From the NCBI RefSeq assembly GCF_010906925.1, contig NZ_VTVE01000001.1, positions 310,001 to 374,000 of the forward strand: a stretch of DNA of 64,000 nt. The letters run 5' to 3'. The notes under the pieces were generated by a model, which saw only the letters and a program-made list of their open reading frames with translations, had not been told where the DNA came from and searched no databases. Shown here one piece after another: positions 9,194 to 17,687 of this stretch. The position numbers were made by a program, and so were the translations under genes. Source of the DNA: Pseudobutyrivibrio xylanivorans (GTDB taxonomy: Bacteria > Bacillota > Clostridia > Lachnospirales > Lachnospiraceae). Each line of letters begins with the position of its first letter. The first letter of the stretch is position 1.

Positions 9194-10494
9194 ATAAGAC
9201 AATAAAGGGGTTATTTGATTTTATAGGCAAGGGACCATCTCAGTTTCATGTGGTAGAGACTGAGCGTCAGGCATTTTTGGCAGCTGGTTTTCAGGAGCTT
9301 TCCGAGTCAAAATCATGGAAGCTTAAGGCGGGCAAGAACTATTTTGTCACAAGAAATGGTTCTTCGATCATTGCTTTTAGAATGCCTAAAAAAGAATATG
9401 AGAGCTTTATGATTATCGCTTCTCACAGCGATTCTCCTACATTTAGAATCAAGGAAATGCCAGAGATGAAGGAGGGCCACTATGTAAAGCTCAACACAGA
9501 AAAATATGGTGGAATGCTTATGGCTCCTTGGTTTGACAGACCTCTTTCCATTGCAGGTCGTGCTCTCGTTAAGGGGAAAAATGAGCTTCAGGTAAAGCTT
9601 GTGGATTTGGATAAGGATTTGTGCATGCTTCCTTCTCTTGCTATCCACATGAATCGAGAGGCCAATGATGGTTACAAATACAACGCGCAAAAGGATATGC
9701 TTCCACTTGTTTCAATGAATGAAAGGTTCAACCTAAAGGAGCTTGTGGCTAAGCACCTAGATGTAAAGCCTGAGGATATCATTGGCTCTGATTTGTTCTT
9801 ATATAATAGAGAAGAGGGCAAAGTCTGGGGAGCAGAGGATGAGTTTATTTCCTGCAGAAGACTTGATGATTTGCAGTGTTCTTACAGTTCTATGGAAGGT
9901 ATTCTCGCTGCTAAAAATTCAGAGACGGCGGTACAGCTTCACGCTACATTTGACAATGAAGAAGTAGGAAGTGGAACAAAGCAGGGTGCTGATTCTACAT
10001 TTTTATATGACACTTTAGTACGTATAAACGAATCTGTTGGTGGCAATAATTCAAGACTTTTATCTGCTATCGCAAATTCATTTATGGTATCTGCAGACAA
10101 TGCTCACGCTCTTCATCCTAATTATTCTGAAAAGAGCGACCCTACAAACAAGGTGTACATGAACGAGGGTATTGTTATCAAGTTCAACGCTAATCAAAAA
10201 TACATGACAGATGGGCTGGCATTTGGAATTTTCACTGAAATTTGCAAAAAGGCAAAGGTGCCATACCAGACATTTGTAAACCGTTCTGACGTGGCTGGAG
10301 GCTCTACACTTGGCAACATTTCCAACGCCCATGTTTCCATCAACGGAGTGGACATCGGATTGGCTCAATTGGCCATGCATTCGCCATATGAGACGGCTGG
10401 TGCAAAAGATACAGAATATTTAGTAAAATTAACGAAAACTTTTTACGAAACTGTTATTGAAAATCAATCAGGCCTTGCTTATACTGTGAAGTGA
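9190..10494 (+). CDS. M18 family aminopeptidase
   Basis: This is a cytoplasmic zinc aminopeptidase of the M18 family, which releases N-terminal (often acidic) residues from peptides. Recognisable segments are ASHSDSPTFRIK (metal His and Asp), DNEEVGSGTKQGADS (catalytic and metal Glu) and DNAHALHPNY (metal Asp and His). The length of 434 aa is standard. The start overlaps the flavin reductase stop by four bases, and no separate promoter is seen. Confidence 0.92.
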   Translation: MNKTIKGLFDFIGKGPSQFHVVETERQAFLAAGFQELSESKSWKLKAGKNYFVTRNGSSIIAFRMPKKEYESFMIIASHSDSPTFRIKEMPEMKEGHYVKLNTEKYGGMLMAPWFDRPLSIAGRALVKGKNELQVKLVDLDKDLCMLPSLAIHMNREANDGYKYNAQKDMLPLVSMNERFNLKELVAKHLDVKPEDIIGSDLFLYNREEGKVWGAEDEFISCRRLDDLQCSYSSMEGILAAKNSETAVQLHATFDNEEVGSGTKQGADSTFLYDTLVRINESVGGNNSRLLSAIANSFMVSADNAHALHPNYSEKSDPTNKVYMNEGIVIKFNANQKYMTDGLAFGIFTEICKKAKVPYQTFVNRSDVAGGSTLGNISNAHVSINGVDIGLAQLAMHSPYETAGAKDTEYLVKLTKTFYETVIENQSGLAYTVK

Positions 10495-10539
10495 TTTTTA
10501 TAAAAAGTACGATTAAACAGGCAAATATGGGGGCTTGAG

Positions 10540-11331
10540 ATGTTATTTAGACCATGCATCGACATTCACAATGGCAAAGTAAAACAGATAGTTGGTTCTA
10601 CATTATCTGACCTTGGAAAGGAAAATGGACATCCACAGGAGAATTTTGTGGCGGATAAGGATGCTGCTTATTACGCTGATTTATACAAAAAAGATGGACT
10701 TCGTGGAGGCCACATTATCAATCTTAATAAGAAAAATACACCAGAATATGAGGCTTCTAAGGCAGAGGCTATGAAGGCGTTATCTACATTTCCAGGTGGC
10801 ATTCAGTATGGCGGTGGTGTGGATGATTCCAATGCAAAAGAATTTATTGATGCAGGGGCTAGTCATGTCATAGTTACTTCGTATGTTTTCAATAATGGCC
10901 GAGTTGATTTTGAGGCTCTTAGAAAGCTTTCTGGAATTGTGGGTAGAGAGCATTTAGTTCTTGATTTGTCATGCACTAGAGTTGATGACAAATACTACAT
11001 TGTCACAGATCGTTGGCAAAAGATTTCAAAAGAGATTATTACATACAATTTTTTAGATAAATTGGCATTCTACTGCGATGAATTTTTGGTTCATGCAGCA
11101 GATGTTGAGGGGAGAGGAAGTGGCATAGATAGAGATTTAGTAGGATTTTTATCTGGCTACAAGAGGGTGCCTATTACATATGCTGGCGGTGTTCACGATT
11201 ATAGTGATATTGAAACCATCAGCTATCTTTCTGATAACAATATGGATTTCACTGTAGGTTCATGTCTTGATTTGTTCGGCGGAAAGCTTTCCTACGAGAG
11301 AATAATTAAGCAGATTTCTACTAGAGAATAA
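10540..11331 (+). CDS. hisA: ProFAR isomerase, eukaryotic-type HisA
   Basis: The protein should convert ProFAR to PRFAR in histidine synthesis. It starts with FRPCIDIHNGKVKQIVGS and contains GGHIINL and YAGGVHDYSD, a pattern of the eukaryotic (His6-like) HisA group rather than the usual bacterial one; the length of 263 aa also fits that group. It is not in a his operon: neighbours are an aminopeptidase and dapL, while hisC lies 44 kb away. The eukaryotic-type assignment rests on remembered family patterns, not an alignment. Confidence 0.85.
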   Translation: MLFRPCIDIHNGKVKQIVGSTLSDLGKENGHPQENFVADKDAAYYADLYKKDGLRGGHIINLNKKNTPEYEASKAEAMKALSTFPGGIQYGGGVDDSNAKEFIDAGASHVIVTSYVFNNGRVDFEALRKLSGIVGREHLVLDLSCTRVDDKYYIVTDRWQKISKEIITYNFLDKLAFYCDEFLVHAADVEGRGSGIDRDLVGFLSGYKRVPITYAGGVHDYSDIETISYLSDNNMDFTVGSCLDLFGGKLSYERIIKQISTRE

Positions 11332-11367
11332 AATACATTTCATAATTATTAGAAATAGGAGGCAACG

Positions 11368-12582
11368 ATGTTTAAGGTAAACACTAATTTTCAAAAGCTA
11401 CCAGGTAGCTATCTTTTCTCAACAATAGCCAAGAAAGTGGCTGCTTATAGCGAGGCTAATCCAAATGCTGACATTATCAGACTTGGTATTGGCGATGTTA
11501 CTCAGCCAATCGCACCAGCTATGATTTCTGCTCTTCACAGCGCAGTAGACGAGATGGGCGACGCCAAGACTTTCCACGGATATGCACCTGATTTAGGTTA
11601 TCCATTCCTTCGCGAGGCAATCGCTAAGAATGATTACCAGGCAAGAGGTTGTGATATTTCCGCAGATGAGATTTTTGTTTCTGATGGAGCAAAGTCTGAT
11701 TCAGCTGATATTCAGGAGCTTTTCTCTGCAGATGCTCGCATTGCAGTTTGTGATCCTGTTTATCCAGTTTATGTTGATTCAAATGTAATGGCTGGTCGTT
11801 GTGGCACTTATGATGAAAAGTCTGGCAAGTGGTCAGATATTATCTATATGCCTACTACAGCTGAGAATCATTTCGTGCCAGAGTTCCCTAAGGAGACTCC
11901 AGACGTAATTTATCTTTGCCTTCCAAACAATCCTACTGGAACTACTCTTACAAAGAGCCAGCTTCAGCTTTGGGTTGATTATGCTAATAAAAATGGCAGC
12001 CTCATTATTTTTGATGCAGCTTATGAGGCTTATATTTCAGAGGATGATGTTCCTCATTCAATCTATGAGTGTACTGGTGCAAGAACTTGCGCAATCGAGA
12101 TTCACTCATTCTCTAAGAATGCGGGATTTACAGGCGTACGTCTTGGATACACTGTAGTACCTAAGGATTTAGTATTTGACGGTGTTGCTCTTCACGGAAT
12201 GTGGGCTCGTCGTCATGGCACAAAGTTCAACGGTGCTCCATATATTATCCAGAAGGCTGGCGAGGCTGTTTATTCTCCAGAGGGCAAGGCCCAGATTAAG
12301 GAGCAGGTTGGATATTACATGAACAATGCCAAGACAATTTACACAGGTCTCAAGGACGCTGGCTTCGAAGTATACGGTGGTGTAAATGCACCTTATATTT
12401 GGCTTAAGACTCCTGATAAGATGACATCATGGGATTTCTTTGATTACTTATTAGAGAAGGTTCAGATTGTTGGTACACCAGGTGCTGGTTTTGGACCTTC
12501 AGGCGAGGGCTACTTTAGACTTACAGCTTTCGGTTCTGCTGAGAACACACTCAGAGCTATCGAGAGAATTAAAAACATTTAA
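11368..12582 (+). CDS. dapL: LL-diaminopimelate aminotransferase
   Basis: DapL transfers an amino group from glutamate to tetrahydrodipicolinate, giving LL-diaminopimelate in one step for lysine and peptidoglycan. It is a PLP fold-type I enzyme: Lys250 in HSFSKNAGFTG is the PLP lysine, and LPNNPTGT and the SLIIFDAAYEAY segment are conserved. The length of 404 aa is typical. AGGAGG lies before the ATG. It is 36 bp after hisA and 21 bp before the SGNH gene, so the three may share a transcript. Its presence points to the aminotransferase variant of the DAP pathway. Confidence 0.93.
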   Translation: MFKVNTNFQKLPGSYLFSTIAKKVAAYSEANPNADIIRLGIGDVTQPIAPAMISALHSAVDEMGDAKTFHGYAPDLGYPFLREAIAKNDYQARGCDISADEIFVSDGAKSDSADIQELFSADARIAVCDPVYPVYVDSNVMAGRCGTYDEKSGKWSDIIYMPTTAENHFVPEFPKETPDVIYLCLPNNPTGTTLTKSQLQLWVDYANKNGSLIIFDAAYEAYISEDDVPHSIYECTGARTCAIEIHSFSKNAGFTGVRLGYTVVPKDLVFDGVALHGMWARRHGTKFNGAPYIIQKAGEAVYSPEGKAQIKEQVGYYMNNAKTIYTGLKDAGFEVYGGVNAPYIWLKTPDKMTSWDFFDYLLEKVQIVGTPGAGFGPSGEGYFRLTAFGSAENTLRAIERIKNI

Positions 12583-12603
12583 TATTAAGAGAGGCATCGA
12601 TAG

Positions 12604-13317
12604 ATGTTTTGGGCAAAATACGGTAAGGGATTTTTCAAAAGAAAAGCGGTTGTAGTAACATTTGCAATTCTGTTTGTTGCAGGGCTTTTGTACCATTCTG
12701 GCTTTTTAGGCGGAGAGGACAAGAGAATAAGAGTGACCTGTGTGGGCGATAGTTTGACATACGGTAGTGGTGTGCTTAAAACTCGAGAGATTAATAGCTA
12801 TCCAGCACAGCTTCAGACAAAGCTTGGTCCATCTTATTTGGTATCCAATTTCGGACTTAGAAATGGTACAGCTTCCGTTACAGGAAATTTGCCTTATATC
12901 AATTCGGGAGAGTATGCAGATTCTCTCAAATCAAAGCCTGATATAGTTGTTCTTATGTTGGGTACCAATGATACGAAGATTATTAATTGGGATGCTGATG
13001 AATACAAAGAGGGGCTTTCAGAGATTGTAGCTTCCTATTTAGATTTGAAAACACAGCCTAAGGTTTACCTAGTTCGTAGTCCTTATTGTTTTTCAGTTGA
13101 GGGCGGAGAATTGGCTGAGTACGGCATACAGCCAGCTGTTGTGGCTGATGAATTGGGCCAGATAGCTCAGGAAGTGGCTTCGGAGTATTCCTTAGAATAT
13201 ATCGATATGTATCGGGTTACTGATGGTAAGACCGACTTATATACATCGGATGGTATTCATTTTAACAAGGATGGATATCAGCTCATTTCCAATACAATCT
13301 ATAATGTAATTAAATAA
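12604..13317 (+). CDS. Membrane-anchored SGNH/GDSL hydrolase
   Basis: A positively charged N-terminus and one hydrophobic segment (about residues 14-32) anchor the protein, leaving a hydrolase domain outside. The SGNH blocks are visible: GDSLTYG with nucleophile Ser50, the LMLGTND block with the conserved Asn, and SDGIHFNKDG with Asp216 and His219. Such enzymes deacylate lipids, polysaccharides or peptidoglycan; the substrate here is unknown. At 237 aa it is a minimal domain plus anchor. It follows dapL closely and ends in a hairpin that overlaps the promoter of the metal-efflux genes. Confidence 0.88.
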   Translation: MFWAKYGKGFFKRKAVVVTFAILFVAGLLYHSGFLGGEDKRIRVTCVGDSLTYGSGVLKTREINSYPAQLQTKLGPSYLVSNFGLRNGTASVTGNLPYINSGEYADSLKSKPDIVVLMLGTNDTKIINWDADEYKEGLSEIVASYLDLKTQPKVYLVRSPYCFSVEGGELAEYGIQPAVVADELGQIAQEVASEYSLEYIDMYRVTDGKTDLYTSDGIHFNKDGYQLISNTIYNVIK

Positions 13318-13334
13318 AATGTTAAATAATTATG

Positions 13335-13365
13335 AAACCCGTTGACAGATTATGTTAACGGGTTT
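13335..13365 (+). terminator. Hairpin terminator of the SGNH gene
   Basis: The 9-bp stem AAACCCGTT/AACGGGTTT has a 13-nt loop and is followed by AT-rich sequence without a pure T run. It overlaps the -35 and -10 boxes of the next promoter. Confidence 0.65.
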
Positions 13366-13397
13366 ATATTTATATCAACACATGAACAATTATTCAT
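13342..13397 (+). promoter_or_regulatory. Metal-efflux promoter and ArsR-type operator
   Basis: TTGACA (13342-13347), a 17-bp spacer and TATATT (13365-13370) form a near-consensus promoter. At 13382-13397, around the expected transcription start, is the imperfect palindrome ATGAACAATTATTCAT, which matches the TGAA...TTCA pattern bound by SmtB/CzrA/CadC-type repressors. The ArsR protein at 15698 is the obvious candidate to bind it and release with metal. Confidence 0.75.
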
Positions 13398-13438
13398 ACG
13401 TTCAGATGAAAATATAAATTCTATGGAGGAAAAAAGAT

Positions 13439-13657
13439 ATGAAGAAGACTTACAAGATTGATGTTGATTGCGCAAACTGCGCTAACAAGATGGAGGAGGC
13501 TGCTAACAACACAGCAGGTGTTGCTAATGCAGTAGTTAATTTTATGGCATTGAAGATGTCTGTTGAATTTGAAGATGGAGCAGACACAAAGTCAGTTATG
13601 GAAGAGGTTCTTAAGAACTGCAAAAAGGTAGAGGATGATTGCGAGATTTTCCTTTAA
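13439..13657 (+). CDS. Small heavy-metal-associated (HMA) domain protein
   Basis: A single 72-aa HMA domain with the metal site CANC (Cys11, Cys14) and the beta-alpha-beta pattern of metallochaperones, ending in an extra Cys near the C-terminus. It probably binds Zn, Cd or a similar ion and passes it to the P-type ATPase encoded 25 bp downstream. That ATPase lacks its own N-terminal HMA domain, so this looks like a split arrangement. GGAGG precedes the ATG. Confidence 0.9.
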   Translation: MKKTYKIDVDCANCANKMEEAANNTAGVANAVVNFMALKMSVEFEDGADTKSVMEEVLKNCKKVEDDCEIFL

Positions 13658-13682
13658 TTAGTTATTTTGATTGGAGTTAGCT

Positions 13683-15557
13683 ATGAACAAGAAGCAAAAG
13701 AAGGTCTTAACAAGAATAATAATAGCATCAGTGTTGATGGTAATTTTGGTCTTACTGCCACTTGAGGATTATCCATTGGTGCGTTTCATATTATTTATGG
13801 TTCCATATTTTACTGTGGGCTACGATATTTTGCTAAAGGCATTTAAGGGAATCAAAAACAAGCAGGTGTTTGATGAGAATTTCCTTATGGCAATTGCAAC
13901 AGTAGGTGCCATCGCCCTTGGTGAGTATACAGAGGGTGTTGCGGTTATGCTTTTCTACCAGATTGGAGAACTTTTCCAGTCATACGCTGTAGGTAAGAGC
14001 CGCAGGAATATTTCCCAGCTTATGGACATAAGACCGGATTTTGCCAATGTCATGGTTGACGGAGTGCTAGAGCAGGTTGATCCAGATGATGTTGAAATCG
14101 GCAGCGAGATTGTGGTTCAGCCAGGTGAGAAGATACCTATCGACGGTGTTGTAATCGATGGCAACGCTACTCTTGATACAGCAGCACTTACAGGCGAGAG
14201 CGTACCTCGCACAGCTAAAAATGGCGATGAGGTCATCTCTGGCTGTATCAATATGTCAGGTGTTTTGACTATTAGAACCACTAAGGAATTTGGTGAGTCT
14301 ACAGCATCAAAGATTCTGGACTTGGTTGAAAATGCATCATCTAAGAAATCTAAGCCAGAAAACTTTATCTCAAAATTTGCGAGAATTTATACACCAGTTG
14401 TATGCTATTCAGCCCTTGCGCTTGCTGTAATTCCACCAGTTGTCAGATTGATAATGGGCATTGATCCACTTTGGACACAGTGGGTATATAGAGCCCTTAC
14501 ATTCCTTGTAATCAGCTGTCCATGTGCGCTTGTTATCAGTATTCCACTTACATTTTTTGCAGGCATTGGCGGAGCCAGCCGAGCAGGTGTATTGGTAAAG
14601 GGTTCCAACTATTTAGATGCGCTTTCACGTTCTAAAATTGTTGTAATGGACAAGACTGGTACACTTACAAAGGGTGTATTTGAAGTTACAAAAGTACAGG
14701 CTGTAGATATTTCTGAGGAAGAGCTTCTTGAGATGACTGCTATGGCTGAGGCATTTTCTAATCATCCAATTTCTCGCAGCCTTAAGGAAGCTTATGGTAA
14801 GCCTATAGATACATCCCTTGTCAGTGATGTGGAAGAAATTTCAGGACACGGAGTAAAGGCAAATGTTTCTGGCAAGGTAGTTCAGGTCGGCAACGAAAAG
14901 CTTATGAATTCAATTGGAGTTCAGGTTGAAGATATCGTTGAACCTGGCACTGTAATTCATGTGGCAATAGATGGCAAATATCATGGTTATATCCTGATTT
15001 CTGATATGCTGAAGGAACATTCTAAAGAAGCCATTATAGGCCTTAAAAGGGCTGGAATCAGCAAGACAGTTATGCTTACCGGTGACAGCAAGAAAGTGGC
15101 TGATTTAGTTGCTGCAGACTTGGGATTAGACGAAGTATGTGCGGAACTTTTACCTGGAGACAAGGTGTCAAAGGTAGAGGAGCTTTTGGCCACAAAAACA
15201 GACAAGGAGAAGCTTATATTTGTAGGCGATGGAATCAACGATGCTCCTGTTCTTTCTAGAGCTGATATCGGTGTTGCAATGGGTGCATTGGGAAGTGATG
15301 CAGCCATAGAGGCGGCAGATGTAGTTCTCATGGATGATGACCCAAGTAGCATTGTGAAGGCAATTGGCATCTCAAAGAAGTGCATGAGAATCGTATACGA
15401 GAATATTTATTTTGCCATCGGCATAAAGGTTGCATGTCTTATTCTTGGTGCAGTTGGTATTGCGAATATGTGGATAGCGATTTTTGCAGATGTAGGAGTA
15501 ATGGTTCTTGCAGTGCTCAATGCTATACGAGCATTATCTGTAAAGAAATATAAATAG
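13683..15557 (+). CDS. Heavy-metal-translocating P-type ATPase (Zn/Cd/Pb type)
   Basis: This is a P1B ATPase that exports divalent soft metals across the membrane. Seen are the TGES actuator motif, the CPC ion motif at residues 279-281 in transmembrane helix 6, the phosphorylated Asp323 in DKTGT, the HP dipeptide (NHPISRS) and the GDGINDAP hinge. CPC with no His-rich tail suggests Zn, Cd or Pb. With the ATG at 13683 (GGAG six bases before it) it has 624 aa; a TTG 12 bp upstream is less likely. It lacks an N-terminal HMA domain, which the preceding small gene seems to supply. Confidence 0.93.
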   Translation: MNKKQKKVLTRIIIASVLMVILVLLPLEDYPLVRFILFMVPYFTVGYDILLKAFKGIKNKQVFDENFLMAIATVGAIALGEYTEGVAVMLFYQIGELFQSYAVGKSRRNISQLMDIRPDFANVMVDGVLEQVDPDDVEIGSEIVVQPGEKIPIDGVVIDGNATLDTAALTGESVPRTAKNGDEVISGCINMSGVLTIRTTKEFGESTASKILDLVENASSKKSKPENFISKFARIYTPVVCYSALALAVIPPVVRLIMGIDPLWTQWVYRALTFLVISCPCALVISIPLTFFAGIGGASRAGVLVKGSNYLDALSRSKIVVMDKTGTLTKGVFEVTKVQAVDISEEELLEMTAMAEAFSNHPISRSLKEAYGKPIDTSLVSDVEEISGHGVKANVSGKVVQVGNEKLMNSIGVQVEDIVEPGTVIHVAIDGKYHGYILISDMLKEHSKEAIIGLKRAGISKTVMLTGDSKKVADLVAADLGLDEVCAELLPGDKVSKVEELLATKTDKEKLIFVGDGINDAPVLSRADIGVAMGALGSDAAIEAADVVLMDDDPSSIVKAIGISKKCMRIVYENIYFAIGIKVACLILGAVGIANMWIAIFADVGVMVLAVLNAIRALSVKKYK

Positions 15558-15587
15558 AAGAATTGGGTTTGAAAGAGTGAAAGATGT

Positions 15588-15619
15588 AGGGCGTTCTGTT
15601 GTGGGTGACAGAATGCCCT
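15588..15619 (+). promoter_or_regulatory. Strong hairpin in the arsR leader
   Basis: A 12-bp stem (AGGGCGTTCTGT with ACAGAATGCCCT, one G-T pair) with an 8-nt loop lies in the 140 bp between the ATPase and arsR genes. It lacks a T run. A second weak stem (GCTAC/GTAGC) follows. It may be an attenuator or processing site that sets repressor level. Confidence 0.5.
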
Positions 15620-15697
15620 GTGCTACACTTCGATTGAAAAAGCGTAGCGGCAGGTGTAAAGTAATAACTGTAATTATTTTTGAAAGGTAGATAAGAG

Positions 15698-16054
15698 ATG
15701 GGAAAGCATGCAGAGTGCTGTGAAGAGCATTGCGTACACACAAATTTAGTTAATAAGGTTTTAAAGGATCTTCCAGACGAGGATGCTTTATATGATCTTG
15801 CCGAGTTATTCAAGGTTTTTGGTGATAGTACTCGCGTGAGAATATTATTTGCGCTGTTTGAATCAGAGCTTTGCGTCTGTGATATTTCAGAGAGTCTTGA
15901 TATGACTCAGTCTGCAGTGTCACACCAGCTTCAGATTCTCCGTACAAATAAGCTAGTAAAGAGCCGTAGAGAGGGCAAGCAGATGTATTATAGCCTAGCT
16001 GATGAGCACGTTGTAACCATCATTGCACAGGGCTTGAGCCACATATTAGAGTAG
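15698..16054 (+). CDS. ArsR/SmtB-family metal-sensing repressor
   Basis: A 118-aa winged-helix repressor. The recognition helix segment MTQSAVSHQLQIL is clear. Two metal sites can be read: an alpha3N-type site from N-terminal Cys/His residues (CCEEHC) with Cys59 and Cys61 in ELCVCD, and an alpha5-type site Asp102, His104, His115 and Glu118, as in the Zn sensor CzrA. It likely represses the HMA/ATPase promoter at 13342 and leaves the DNA when Zn, Cd or Pb binds. It is the third gene of the cluster, behind its own leader hairpin. Confidence 0.92.
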   Translation: MGKHAECCEEHCVHTNLVNKVLKDLPDEDALYDLAELFKVFGDSTRVRILFALFESELCVCDISESLDMTQSAVSHQLQILRTNKLVKSRREGKQMYYSLADEHVVTIIAQGLSHILE

Positions 16055-16123
16055 GCGTTTATAAATTGTCGGAATATCAGAAACTTCATGCTAAATTCTA
16101 ACAATTAAATTTTAAAAAAATCG

Positions 16124-16152
16124 TTGACAAAGCCCTTGTTCTCATATATACT
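16124..16152 (+). promoter_or_regulatory. Promoter of the tRNA cluster
   Basis: TTGACA (16124-16129), an exact 17-bp spacer and TATACT (16147-16152) lie 49 bp before the first tRNA. A near-consensus promoter is expected for stable RNA genes. Confidence 0.85.
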
Positions 16153-16200
16153 CCTTATTGTTCGCGAGAGAGATACGAAAGAAAAGCGAGCAACAAATAT

Positions 16201-16275
16201 CGGGGTGTGGCTCAGTTTGGCTAGAGCACCTGGTTTGGGACCAGGGGGTCGCAGGTTCGAATCCTGTCACCCCGA
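16201..16275 (+). tRNA. tRNA-Pro (TGG)
   Basis: The acceptor CGGGGTG/CACCCCG, anticodon stem CCTGG/CCAGG with loop TTTGGGA, and T-arm loop TTCGAAT fold as a cloverleaf. The anticodon is TGG and the discriminator base is A. CCA is not encoded. First gene of the six-tRNA cluster. Confidence 0.97.
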
Positions 16276-16296
16276 CTTAGAAATAAATATTAATAT

Positions 16297-16367
16297 GCGG
16301 GTGTGGTTCAATGGTAGAACATCAGCCTTCCAAGCTGAATACGTGGGTTCGATTCCCATCACCCGCT
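16297..16367 (+). tRNA. tRNA-Gly (TCC)
   Basis: The acceptor GCGGGTG/CACCCGC, anticodon stem TCAGC/GCTGA with loop CTTCCAA, and T-loop TTCGATT form a cloverleaf. The anticodon is TCC and the discriminator base is T. CCA is not encoded. Confidence 0.97.
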
Positions 16368-16393
16368 TTTTATTTTCTAAGATATATTAATAC

Positions 16394-16467
<74 letters not shown>

Positions 16468-16493
16468 TTGATACGGTTTATATTTATCAGTAT

Positions 16494-16568
16494 GGTGGGT
16501 GTGGCACAGCTGGTTAGCGCGTCGGATTGTGGTTCCGAAGGTCGAGGGTTCGAACCCCTCTACCCACC
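16494..16568 (+). tRNA. tRNA-His (GTG)
   Basis: The acceptor GTGGGTG/TACCCAC is preceded by the extra G at position -1 (16494) facing C73, the histidine identity element. The anticodon stem TCGGA/TCCGA carries loop TTGTGGT, giving anticodon GTG. Confidence 0.97.
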
Positions 16569-16593
16569 CTGTTGCGGTAGCAACATCGCACGT

Positions 16594-16665
16594 TGGGCTA
16601 TCGCCAAGCGGTAAGGCACCAGATTTTGATTCTGGCATTCGCTGGTTCGAATCCAGCTAGCCCAG
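16594..16665 (+). tRNA. tRNA-Gln (TTG)
   Basis: The acceptor TGGGCTA/TAGCCCA, anticodon stem CCAGA/TCTGG with loop TTTTGAT, and T-arm GCTGG/CCAGC form a cloverleaf. The anticodon is TTG and the discriminator base is G. Confidence 0.97.
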
Positions 16666-16718
16666 TTTCGGATCTATGCCTTTTTCTTTTAGCTAGATAC
16701 CGCTTAGTAATTGAATAT

Positions 16719-16791
16719 GGGGTTGTAGCTCAGTTGGTAGAGCACCTGACTTTTAATCAGGTTGTCGGGAGTTCGAGCCTCCTCAGCCTCA
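16719..16791 (+). tRNA. tRNA-Lys (TTT), source of the downstream repeats
   Basis: The acceptor GGGGTTG/CAGCCTC has two G-T pairs. The anticodon stem CCTGA/TCAGG carries loop CTTTTAA, giving anticodon TTT, with discriminator A. It is the last gene of the cluster. Its 3' end from the T-loop onward (16771-16802 including linker) is repeated exactly at 17688-17719 and in part (16769-16790) at 18539-18560, as at attachment sites used by elements that insert into tRNA genes. Confidence 0.97.
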
Positions 16792-16798
16792 GCAAAGG

Positions 16799-16832
16799 AA
16801 AGACCTTGAAGCTTTTGCTTCAGGGTCTTTTT
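16799..16832 (+). terminator. Terminator of the tRNA cluster
   Basis: The stem AAGACC-TTGAAGC/GCTTCA-GGGTCTT has a TTT loop and a T tail. It follows tRNA-Lys through the linker AGCAAAGGAAAG, which is copied with the tRNA fragment at 17688. Confidence 0.85.
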
Positions 16833-16904
16833 CGCATGTACATATAAACGGACACAACTGTATCTTATAATTATATTTGTAAGGACAATTGCAAAGTGGA
16901 TAAC

Positions 16905-16933
16905 TTGACAATATGTTCTATACGACATATTAT
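16905..16933 (+). promoter_or_regulatory. Promoter and operator of toxin-antitoxin module 1
   Basis: TTGACA (16905-16910), a 17-bp spacer and TATTAT (16928-16933) form a strong promoter. Between and over these boxes lies an inverted repeat, AATATGT/ACATATT (16910-16931), a likely site for autorepression by the antitoxin or the toxin-antitoxin complex. Confidence 0.75.
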
Positions 16934-16956
16934 AACTATAGGAAGGACTTATATTA

Positions 16957-17304
16957 ATGTACGAGATTGAGCTGTACGATATGGAGGATGGAAGATGTCC
17001 TGTGCAAGAATTCTTGGATTCATTGGAACCCAAAATGCATGCGAAAGCACTTAGAACTATTGATTTATTAGAGGCAAATGGTCCACAGCTTAGGGAACCA
17101 CACTCTGGACCGATAGGAGATGGAATATTTGAGCTTAGGACAAAGCAAGGCTCTAATATAACAAGAGTGTTCTATTTTTTCTTTGTTGGTCAAAAAGCAG
17201 TTCTTACTAATGGATTTGTGAAGAAGACTCAAAAGACACCAAAAGCAGAGATTGAACTGGCGAAGAAATATAAAGCTGACTATGAACGGAGGAATTGTAA
17301 ATGA
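16957..17304 (+). CDS. RelE/HigB-type toxin (Gp49-like family)
   Basis: The 115-aa protein matches the phage-derived Gp49-like/HigB branch of the RelE superfamily: YEIELYDMEDGRCPVQEFL at the start, IGDGIFELRTKQGSNITRVFYFF in the middle and LTNGFVKKTQKTP towards the end. Such toxins are ribosome-dependent mRNA nucleases that stop translation when free of antitoxin. The toxin gene comes first, the order typical of higBA, and its stop overlaps the antitoxin ATG by four bases. It lies directly after the tRNA-Lys gene and its terminator. Confidence 0.9.
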   Translation: MYEIELYDMEDGRCPVQEFLDSLEPKMHAKALRTIDLLEANGPQLREPHSGPIGDGIFELRTKQGSNITRVFYFFFVGQKAVLTNGFVKKTQKTPKAEIELAKKYKADYERRNCK

Positions 17305-17591
17305 GCAGTTATAGAGAATATAAAGAAAAAGCATTAAAAGATCCTGAAGTAAAGTCGGAGTATGATTCACTTGAAGCAGAGTACGATATAATTCAGGCAA
17401 TGATTGATGCTCGAATTAATCAGCATATGACTCAGAAGGATCTTTCAGCTAAAACAGGTATTACACAAGCTGATATTAGCCGTATTGAGAATGGAACACG
17501 TAACCCTAGCCTTGCTATGGTAAAAAGACTTGCAGAAGGGTTGGGTATGCAGTTGAAGTTAGAACTTGTACCACGAACAGCAAAACAATGA
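17301..17591 (+). CDS. HigA-type XRE-family antitoxin
   Basis: A 96-aa protein with an N-terminal helical region and a Cro/C1-type helix-turn-helix: MTQKDLSAKTGITQADISR followed by IENGTRNPSLAMVKRLAEGLG. It should neutralise the toxin encoded just upstream and repress the promoter at 16905. The start overlaps the toxin stop (ATGA), with GGAGG inside the toxin gene as ribosome-binding site. A copy of the tRNA-Lys 3' end follows about 100 bp after its stop. Confidence 0.9.
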   Translation: MSSYREYKEKALKDPEVKSEYDSLEAEYDIIQAMIDARINQHMTQKDLSAKTGITQADISRIENGTRNPSLAMVKRLAEGLGMQLKLELVPRTAKQ

Positions 17592-17687
17592 TTTTTGTTT
17601 TGAAAATTAGGTTTAACCTATGGTTTAACCAAGAAATACAGATGCTACAAATCCCTTTCTTTTAGTATTTTGTGGGGCTAAGAATCT

